Origin: CAZVEV01 sp964625865
Lineage (GTDB): Bacteria; Planctomycetota; Phycisphaerae; SM23-33
Length of the DNA stretch: 13,073 bases
NCBI GenBank assembly: GCA_964625865.1
Contig: CAZVEV010000164.1
Location: forward strand, 1 to 13,073
Direction of reading: 5' to 3'
The notes under the pieces were generated by a model that ran no database searches, was not told the DNA's origin, and was given only the letters and a program-made list of their open reading frames with translations. This document shows, one piece after another, positions 5,892-12,033 of the stretch (its first letter is position 1; the number at the start of each line of letters is the position of its first letter). The position numbers were made by a program, and so were the translations under genes.

Positions 5892-7014
5892 ATCTCCGAC
5901 GCCGTCGCAGGCCCAGCAGGCCCATCGCAGCCAAGGCGAGGGAGGCCGGCTCGGGGACGAACGTCACGCCGAAACGAGTGTCGAAGAGAAGCGTGCCCGA
6001 CCCGCCATCGGCGATACCTCCCGTGTAGGTATCCACGAAGCCGCCGCCGTTGTTGGCCGCGGCAACGCGACCGGTCGCCGTGCCGCCGGCCCCCGCGTCC
6101 GTCGAGAAGACCAGCGAGTACGAGTCGGCGCTGGTGAGGTCCAGGGCGCCGAAGTTCCACGTCAGCACTTGCAGGGGGCTTGCTGCGTTGACGTCGATCG
6201 AATCGCTCGACGAGCCCAGAAACGTTCCGGTATCGCCGCCACTGCCCGAATAGACGTCGATGAAGAGCGAACCGCCCGTCGCCGTGCCCGACGGTGCTCT
6301 TACAAACGAGACCGTCTCAAGCGTCACCGTTGCCGGCAGCGGAAGATTGGCCGCCACCGTGTCGGTGGTTCCCAGCCCGGCAACGCTGGGCTGGAACGTC
6401 TGAAATTCGAACGAAGCCTGGCTGCCGGTTGTCACCAGACCAGGCAGGTTCACGTGATCGAGCACAATCGACGCGTCGGTGCTGCTGATGCGCATGGCCG
6501 TGTCATAGGCATCGCTGAAGACCTGCGCGCCGGCGCTGAACAGCGTGCCGTCGCTGATCGCAGTCGTATTGGTCAACCCCGGGCGAGCCCCGATCCGGGT
6601 GCTTGCACCGTCGGTGTACGTGAACCCGTAGACCGCACCGGGCGCAAGCACCTGGCCGCTGAAGTTGTAGGCGACGAGAGCCCCGTTCGGCGACAGCGCG
6701 GCCGAGTTGGTCGACGTGGCAACCAATGTGCCGGGGTCCCATGTCCCGTGGTTCCCGTCCGTGTCGGTCCAGACTTCCAGAGTATGCACCGTCCCGGAAG
6801 CCCCGCCCTGCGGGCCCTCGATCTCGATTGTGTTTAACTGCTGCTTGCCAAGGGTATTCACCGTGAACGTTTGCGCCGCATCGGCCGACAGGTTGGCCTG
6901 GCTATTGGCAGGGAGCGTGTTGACAAGGATTCCGGCGCTTGCGGTCCCAGCGGACATACCCAGCCCAACGACGGCTGCCCAGACCGCAATCAACACCAGT
7001 AAGCTGTTTCTCAT
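5887..7014 (-). CDS. PEP-CTERM sorting-domain protein with two related modules (375 aa)
   Basis: An exported protein of unknown function. Residues 1-28 are a signal peptide ending in AGTASA. Residues 353-375 form the sorting signal: Val-Pro-Glu-Pro, hydrophobic ASLALAAMGLLGL and five arginines before a final Ser. The mature part seems to hold two related beta-sandwich modules. Module 1 (about 30-195) has a segment LEVWTDTDGNHGTWDPGTLV, and module 2 (about 215-350) has LFIDVYSGSGGDTGTFLGSS. Both continue with a strand around YNFSG or WNFGA, and with YGFTYTD or YSLVFST. The Gly, Ser, Thr and Ala content is high and no cysteine is visible. The ATG at 7014 is preceded by AAGGAG (7022-7027) at 7 bases. 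It is a single gene with its own terminator downstream. Confidence 0.88.
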   Translation of the reverse strand: MRNSLLVLIAVWAAVVGLGMSAGTASAGILVNTLPANSQANLSADAAQTFTVNTLGKQQLNTIEIEGPQGGASGTVHTLEVWTDTDGNHGTWDPGTLVATSTNSAALSPNGALVAYNFSGQVLAPGAVYGFTYTDGASTRIGARPGLTNTTAISDGTLFSAGAQVFSDAYDTAMRISSTDASIVLDHVNLPGLVTTGSQASFEFQTFQPSVAGLGTTDTVAANLPLPATVTLETVSFVRAPSGTATGGSLFIDVYSGSGGDTGTFLGSSSDSIDVNAASPLQVLTWNFGALDLTSADSYSLVFSTDAGAGGTATGRVAAANNGGGFVDTYTGGIADGGSGTLLFDTRFGVTFVPEPASLALAAMGLLGLRRRRRS

Positions 7015-7458
7015 GGCAGTACTCCTTATACGGTTAACATGTAAGATAGTCGCTCAGCGCTCGGCCATGTAAGGCGACCTGCCTGAACGACACGCTTGAT
7101 TCCTGTTACTCTCGATGTCTCATTCGCCGCCGACCCGGAACCGATTCCCAGGTGGATTGCGCGTTGATCGTCAGACGATCCCTTCCGAAACTGTCTGAAC
7201 GAGACCTCGCCTTTTCAAACCACCTCGCCCAGTTCCAAGCTCTGCCGACGATCCGCCCACGGCGGACCGATACTGGTATTACTTTACCGCTTCTGCCCGC
7301 CCATGTCAAGCCAAATACGAGACCATTCCAGAAAAAAATCGTCACACCCGGCCACGAGGGGCAGATACAGATGCACGGTTGAGTTGATCTGCCAGGACGT
7401 GGGGGCCTCGCTGGAACCGGGCGGTCCCTGCAGCGATGTCATGGTATCGTTGTCCGGT
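7015..7458. other. Intergenic region upstream of the 375-aa PEP-CTERM gene
   Basis: No gene is supported in these 444 bases. The octamer CATGTAAG occurs twice in the same direction (7038-7045 and 7066-7073) just upstream of the PEP-CTERM ribosome site, a possible operator. At 7332-7357 on the minus strand, a weak 4-bp hairpin (TCGT/ACGA) followed by seven T could be a poor terminator for the anti-sigma gene. A 52-codon minus-strand frame (7284-7442) has an ATG but no ribosome site and is not called. Confidence 0.5.
7038..7073. promoter_or_regulatory. Direct repeat CATGTAAG, 28 bases apart
   Basis: CATGTAAG lies at 7038-7045 and 7066-7073, in the region where the promoter of the PEP-CTERM gene starting at 7014 should be. 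Two direct sites about 2.7 helical turns apart could bind a regulator. Eight-base matches can also arise by chance. Confidence 0.25.
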
Positions 7459-8865
7459 TCAGGAGTCGTCGCGGCCGAGGAGGGCGATTGAGCGGAGGGC
7501 CCCGTCTTCGGTCTTGATGTATCCTGCCGGGCCGACTTTCATCAGGGTGTCGCACGAGCGGATGCCGGGCACCTGCCACGCGGGCGCGCCCGTGGCCGAG
7601 TCCAGCGCGATCAGGCGGCCTCGATCCGCCATGTCGACGAAGTGGATCCGCCCGTCGATGAGGGTCAGCGGTCCGCATCCCGCGGCCGGACGGGACCAGA
7701 GCGGCCTGCCCCCACCGCTGCCGAGAGCCGTGATCGCCTGCCCGCGGAGATACACGCCCTGCGGGGTGGCCAGCAGGCGGCGCGTGGAGCCCACCGGGCG
7801 GTGCCACAGCACCTTGCGCGTCGCGAGCCGGACGGCCAGCAGGCCGCTGGTGTCGGCCGGACCGGACTGGACGACGTAGGCCCGTCCGTCGGCCAGCGCG
7901 ATCAGGGGCTTGTTCCGTCCGGCGAGGCCTGCCGGCAGCGGCTGGGTCCAGACCTCCGTGCCCTCGCGCCGGTCGATGCAGTGCAAGGCCTGCGACGTGG
8001 CGACGTAGAGCCCGGCCTCGTCGGCAACGAGCCCCGAAAGCACCCCTGCGTCCGTCATCGTTCGCGTCCAGACAACACGGCCGGAAGAAGCGTCGAGCGA
8101 GTAGACCGTACGATCGGCAACCCAGCAGACGGCCCCGCCGTCGAGGGCCAGCGGACGACAGGGCGTCGCGAGGCGCCTGGGCTTGTCCCGGGCGAAACGC
8201 CACAGTTCCGCACCGTCGTCAGCGCTCAAGGCCACCAGGTCGAGCGTGCCTCCGGGCCCGTCGGCCAGGCAGTAGACGCGGTAGCGGTCAGCGGCGAGAT
8301 AGCCGCGAACGGCAAACCGCCCTTGCCACTTGGTCCGGCCCGTGGCCGCGTCGATGGCGGCCACGTTGGCGCCCTTGGCCTCGTCGCGTCGCAGGTACAC
8401 GGTCTGTCCGATGACGGCGACCCCGTCGGCCTCGGACAACGCCAACGAGCGCGAGCCGCCGTAGGTCCGGGGCCCGGAAGGCTCCCGAACAGTCCGGTCC
8501 GGCCCGTTCGCGGCGATCGGGTCGGCGGACCGGTTGCTCACAACGTTCCAGAGGACCACCGCGAGGGCCAGGCAGGCCGCCAGCGATCCGGCGGCGGCGA
8601 CCAGGCGTCGCGTGCGTCTTTGACGCCGTTGGCGAGCGATTTCCGCGCCGGCGGCGAATCGGACAGCCCGCACGAAACCGTCGTCTGCCCCGGCGGGCGT
8701 GCTCTTGCCGGAATGGATGGACCGCACGAGTTCGTAGCAGTCGTCGGCGACGGTACGGCAATCGGCGCAGCGGGCCAGGTGCACCTCGACGGCGGCCCGG
8801 ACGGTCGGGTCCAGTGCGTCCAGTGCAAGCAGTTCCAGGTTCTCGCGGGCCTCGTTGCAGTCCAT
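7459..8865 (-). CDS. Transmembrane anti-sigma factor fused to a PQQ-type beta-propeller (468 aa)
   Basis: Probable regulator of the ECF sigma factor encoded just upstream. Residues 1-50 are a zinc anti-sigma (ZAS) domain with Cys3, His29, Cys33 and Cys36 (HLARCADC, the H-x3-C-x2-C pattern), expected to hold the sigma factor at the inner face of the membrane. A basic stretch (RRQRRTRR, 80-87) precedes a single membrane segment (about 88-109). The outer part (about 130-468) carries seven repeats of the PQQ-propeller type, each near a pattern such as IDAATGRTKW, LDASSGRVVW or LDSATGAPAW, giving a seven- or eight-bladed propeller. I chose ATG 8865 because MDCNEAR is the normal ZAS start. A GTG at 8898 overlaps the sigma stop by one base but has no ribosome site. 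The ligand is unknown, and cofactor binding is not implied by the repeats alone. Confidence 0.85.
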   Translation of the reverse strand: MDCNEARENLELLALDALDPTVRAAVEVHLARCADCRTVADDCYELVRSIHSGKSTPAGADDGFVRAVRFAAGAEIARQRRQRRTRRLVAAAGSLAACLALAVVLWNVVSNRSADPIAANGPDRTVREPSGPRTYGGSRSLALSEADGVAVIGQTVYLRRDEAKGANVAAIDAATGRTKWQGRFAVRGYLAADRYRVYCLADGPGGTLDLVALSADDGAELWRFARDKPRRLATPCRPLALDGGAVCWVADRTVYSLDASSGRVVWTRTMTDAGVLSGLVADEAGLYVATSQALHCIDRREGTEVWTQPLPAGLAGRNKPLIALADGRAYVVQSGPADTSGLLAVRLATRKVLWHRPVGSTRRLLATPQGVYLRGQAITALGSGGGRPLWSRPAAGCGPLTLIDGRIHFVDMADRGRLIALDSATGAPAWQVPGIRSCDTLMKVGPAGYIKTEDGALRSIALLGRDDS

Positions 8866-8897
8866 GGTTGTCCGATCCCTACGGGACAGGCGTCTCA

Positions 8898-9548
8898 CTA
8901 TAGTGTACGTTCAAGACCGGCCGTCGGGGACATCTCGGTCGACCCGGCCGGAGGAAATATCGGCACGAGTTTGAGCGATCGTTCGCCCAGTCGGGGGCGG
9001 TCGACGTCGCCGGCCCGGACGCGCTGCCGCAGTTGACGCAGGGCGCGCTGTGCTCGCTTCTTGGCGGCCTCCTCGGATAGGCCCAGAATCGCGGCGATCT
9101 CGGCGAATCCCAGCCCGTGGACAATCCGCAAGGTCAGGACCGTTCGAGGCTTATCCGGCAACGCAGCCAGCAGCGCCTCGGCGGTATCCTCGGGATCCCG
9201 GTTCGCGGGGGGCGACGACGGCTGGGCTTGTCGGGCGGCGACCTCTTTGAGGAGCCTGGCCTGACGGTCCCGGTGACGGAGCATATCCTTACAGATGTTT
9301 CGGAGGATCGTGTAGAACCAACTGGAAAAGGGCTTGCCCGGGACGTACTTGCCCCGGTTCCGGACGACGCGGAGGAAGGCCTCCTGGACGGCATCCTCGG
9401 CCTGGGCGTCGGCGCGGAGGATCTGCCGCGCCACGGCCGTCGCGGGCGAGACGAAGCGCGAGACGATTTCGTCAAACGCCGCCGCGTCAAGCCGCTGCTG
9501 GAAGCGCCTCATGAGGCGTTCACTGGATGTCGAATGATCGTCGGGCAT
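8898..9548 (-). CDS. ECF-type RNA polymerase sigma factor (216 aa)
   Basis: A sigma-70 family protein with only regions 2 and 4. Region 2 is at about 20-93, with AEDAVQEAFLRVVRN (50-64) and a DNA-melting segment FSSWFYTILRNICKDMLRHR (74-93). Region 4 is at about 120-178, with a helix-turn-helix GFAEIAAILGLSEEAAKKRA (147-166). A tail of about 40 residues after region 4 (LVPIFPPAGSTEMSP) is longer than in minimal ECF factors and has no clear function. The gene lies 32 bases upstream of the membrane anti-sigma gene on the same strand, the usual arrangement for a sigma factor and its inhibitor. The ATG at 9548 has no strong ribosome site. The 106-base gap before it holds a two-part hairpin (9606-9641). 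Confidence 0.9.
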   Translation of the reverse strand: MPDDHSTSSERLMRRFQQRLDAAAFDEIVSRFVSPATAVARQILRADAQAEDAVQEAFLRVVRNRGKYVPGKPFSSWFYTILRNICKDMLRHRDRQARLLKEVAARQAQPSSPPANRDPEDTAEALLAALPDKPRTVLTLRIVHGLGFAEIAAILGLSEEAAKKRAQRALRQLRQRVRAGDVDRPRLGERSLKLVPIFPPAGSTEMSPTAGLERTL

Positions 9549-9605
9549 CGCTTACAGGGTAATCCAACCGTCGATGGCGGGCACCCGCCAGACAGATCTA
9601 ACCCC

Positions 9606-9641
9606 GCCGAGAGATGAAGGTTCTTCATGGCGGTGCTCGGC
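9606..9641. other. Two-part stem-loop between the prepilin-type and sigma genes
   Basis: The outer stem pairs GCCGAG (9606-9611) with CTCGGC (9636-9641), and the inner stem pairs ATGAAG (9614-9619) with CTTCAT (9623-9628) over the loop GTT. There is no T-tract on the minus strand. It could be a partial terminator for the prepilin-type gene or a control site in the sigma leader; the sequence does not decide between them. Confidence 0.4.
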
Positions 9642-9654
9642 AGACGCCTCTCCC

Positions 9655-10407
<753 letters not shown>

Positions 10408-10500
10408 GTCGAAGTCACTTTTACCGCTGGGCGCGGACCACGTAGCGTATCTTTATTCTAGCACACGGTCCGTGCATGATGTAGCAGCCAGTGCAGGATA

Positions 10501-10515
10501 TGGGTAGCGTCCCCA
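10501..10515. repeat. Single copy of the GACGCTA-loop hairpin core
   Basis: On the minus strand TGGG, the loop GACGCTA, and CCCA form a 4-bp hairpin. The 13-base core GGGTAGCGTCCCC is identical to that in both arms of the element inside the DUF1501 gene (1601-1613 and 1665-1677). The outer stem differs, so this is a related but shorter or decayed unit. Confidence 0.65.
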
Positions 10516-10549
10516 AAGTGTAGGAGAGATTGTCGGCATACGAAGCACT

Positions 10550-10579
10550 GGAATTCGGGGACGGGGAATTCGGGGTCGG
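10550..10579. repeat. 15-base tandem repeat
   Basis: GGAATTCGGGGACGG is followed at once by GGAATTCGGGGTCGG, two head-to-tail copies differing at one base. It lies 35 bases from the hairpin core at 10501-10515 and may belong to the same mobile-element remnant. Confidence 0.8.
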
Positions 10580-10669
10580 AGCACTTATTCCGCCGGCGAC
10601 GGACGACACTCTGCCCGGCAACGACATGGCGCTCATAGCCGTCTGCTCGCAACTTCTCCGCGAGCATTC

Positions 10670-10698
10670 TCGTCAGCGCGGAGGCCGGGCGGTACAAT
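10670..10698 (+). promoter_or_regulatory. Candidate sigma-70 promoter for the DUF1579 gene
   Basis: TCGTCA (10670-10675, 4 of 6 matches) is followed after 17 bases by TACAAT (10693-10698, 5 of 6 matches). The -10 box overlaps the perfect dyad ACAAT-AC-ATTGT (10694-10705), which could be an operator. The leader before the ATG at 10833 would be about 128 bases long. Confidence 0.4.
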
Positions 10699-10832
10699 AC
10701 ATTGTGCGGCAGATCGCCCGGCGGCGTAGCCGGGCATGGTTACCCGGGGAATCACGACGCGGACGGGACGTGCCGGCCCCGGATGTCTTGAGCATTTCGC
10801 ACTGGTCGGCTTGACGTGACGGGAGATACACA

Positions 10833-11891
10833 ATGCATCGAACGAAGATCCTGATATCGATGATCGTGGTTACGGCGCTGGCGGTGGGGGCTGTGGCAGC
10901 CGAACAGGCTGCACCGGCCAAGCCGGCCGAGCCGTCGGCTGAGTTGAAGGTGCTCTACAGGTTCGTGGGCAACTGGCGGGGCGAGACGAAGGTCCACGAG
11001 ACACGGTGGACCCCCAGGGAGATTCGCGGGACCAGCACCACCTCGTGCACGCCCGTTCTCGGCGGGCGCTTCACCCTCAACAGGACCCGGACGTCGAACG
11101 GCGAGAGCAGCCTCACCCTGGCGACGTACGACGTGCACCGCAAGGTCTACCGCCTGTGGTGGTTCAGTTCGACAGGGGAACCGGGCGAGTGGCAAGGCAA
11201 GTGGGACGCCGAGACGAAGACCATGACCTGGCGCAGCGAGGATGACGACGGCGTGACCTCTGTCGCCAAGAGTTGGTACGTGGATGACGACACGGCCAAG
11301 TGGACTGTCGTCGCCAAAGACCGAGACGGCCAGACCCGTTTCAGCATGGAAGCGAAGGAGACCCGGGTCAAGACGTTGCCCAAGGGCAAGGACGCCCCGG
11401 CCGGCGAGGCGCCCAAGCGGTCGGCCGAGCAGAAGGTCATCGACCTGTTCCTGGGCGAGTGGAAAGGCACGTCGACGGCACTGAAGGCCGCGTGGCACCC
11501 CAAGGAGACTCGCGCCACCGACACGTCATCGTGCGTGAGCATTCTCGGCGGGCGGTTCACCGAGAGCAGGGGCAAGGTGTCGGACGGCACGACGAGCCTT
11601 GTGCTGACCACCTACGACAGGCGGAAGAAGTGCTATCGCATGTGGTACTTCAACTCGACAGGGATTACGAGCGAGTCGCGGGGCCAGTGGGACGCCGAGA
11701 CCAAGGCCCTGACCTTGACCGTCGTCAACGATCCGGACAGCGGTGTGACCGGCACGGGAACGGTACGCGTGGTGGACAAGGGCGAGATCGAATGGACCTG
11801 GGTGATCAAGGCCCCGGACGGCAGCGTCGGCTTCCACATGAAAGGCAAGAACACCCGCGTCAAGAAGCCGGCGAAGACCAAGAGCGACTGA
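10833..11891 (+). CDS. Secreted protein with two tandem DUF1579 domains (352 aa)
   Basis: An exported protein of unknown function. Residues 1-23 are a signal peptide (MHRTK, hydrophobic core, AVAA). Two copies of a DUF1579-like domain follow, at about 37-180 and 198-344. Equivalent segments are FVGNWRG and FLGEWKG, PVLGGRFT and SILGGRFT, LATYDVHRKVYRLWWFSSTG and LTTYDRRKKCYRMWYFNSTG, GKWDAETKTMT and GQWDAETKALT, and the endings KETRVK and KNTRVK. The linker is rich in Lys, Pro and Ala. The family is thought to be a small beta-barrel fold, and no catalytic residues are known to me. Single-domain members are usual, so the tandem copy points to internal duplication. The ATG is supported by GGGAG at 10821-10825. 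The gene is monocistronic, followed 68 bases later by tRNA-Pro. Confidence 0.85.
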   Translation: MHRTKILISMIVVTALAVGAVAAEQAAPAKPAEPSAELKVLYRFVGNWRGETKVHETRWTPREIRGTSTTSCTPVLGGRFTLNRTRTSNGESSLTLATYDVHRKVYRLWWFSSTGEPGEWQGKWDAETKTMTWRSEDDDGVTSVAKSWYVDDDTAKWTVVAKDRDGQTRFSMEAKETRVKTLPKGKDAPAGEAPKRSAEQKVIDLFLGEWKGTSTALKAAWHPKETRATDTSSCVSILGGRFTESRGKVSDGTTSLVLTTYDRRKKCYRMWYFNSTGITSESRGQWDAETKALTLTVVNDPDSGVTGTGTVRVVDKGEIEWTWVIKAPDGSVGFHMKGKNTRVKKPAKTKSD

Positions 11892-11918
11892 CCAGCGCCA
11901 CGGACCGCAGTGCCCTCC

Positions 11919-11947
11919 TTGACCGCGGCGCCGATATCGCCGATACT
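11919..11947 (+). promoter_or_regulatory. Promoter of tRNA-Pro
   Basis: TTGACC (11919-11924, 5 of 6 matches) and GATACT (11942-11947, 4 of 6 matches) are separated by exactly 17 bases. The expected start is near 11954, leaving a leader of about six bases before the tRNA at 11960. The position fits a dedicated tRNA promoter well. Confidence 0.6.
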
Positions 11948-11959
11948 ACCCCTGCGTCG

Positions 11960-12033
11960 CGGGGCGTAGCTCAGCTTGGCAGAGCGCCTGCTTTGGGAGC
12001 AGGAGGCCGGTGGTTCAAATCCACTCGCCCCGA
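11960..12033 (+). tRNA. tRNA-Pro (anticodon UGG)
   Basis: The cloverleaf is complete. The acceptor stem CGGGGCG (11960-11966) pairs with CGCCCCG (12026-12032), and A12033 is the discriminator base. The D stem is GCTC/GAGC, and the anticodon stem CCTGC/GCAGG closes the loop TTTGGGA with anticodon TGG. The T stem GGTGG/CCACT closes the loop TTCAAAT. The terminal C1-G72 pair agrees with tRNA-Pro. CCA is not encoded. The last 19 bases overlap the end of the minus-strand recombinase gene. Confidence 0.97.

Larger units (their letters stand above)
10408..10832. other. Intergenic region with repeat remnants
   Basis: This 425-base stretch has no supported gene. From left to right it holds a possible -10 box for the prepilin-type gene (10455-10460), a copy of the GGG-loop-CCC core (10501-10515), a 15-base tandem repeat (10550-10579), a promoter candidate for the downstream DUF1579 gene (10670-10698) and a perfect 7-bp hairpin pairing 10716-10722 with 10729-10735. 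A short minus-strand frame (10458-10697) reads through the repeats and is probably not a gene. Confidence 0.6.

Noticed and set aside
5655..6137. A 160-codon Arg/Pro-rich plus-strand frame in the intergenic region
   Set aside because: Its composition is typical of a chance frame in GC-rich DNA, and it overlaps the PEP-CTERM gene and its terminator.
7284..7442. A 52-codon minus-strand frame after the anti-sigma gene
   Set aside because: It has an ATG but no ribosome site, no recognisable domain, and it includes the possible terminator T-run.
10458..10697. A 79-codon minus-strand frame with MLAEKLRADGYERHVVAG
   Set aside because: Its second half reads through the tandem repeat and hairpin core, and it has no ribosome site or recognisable family. 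At most it is a gene remnant.
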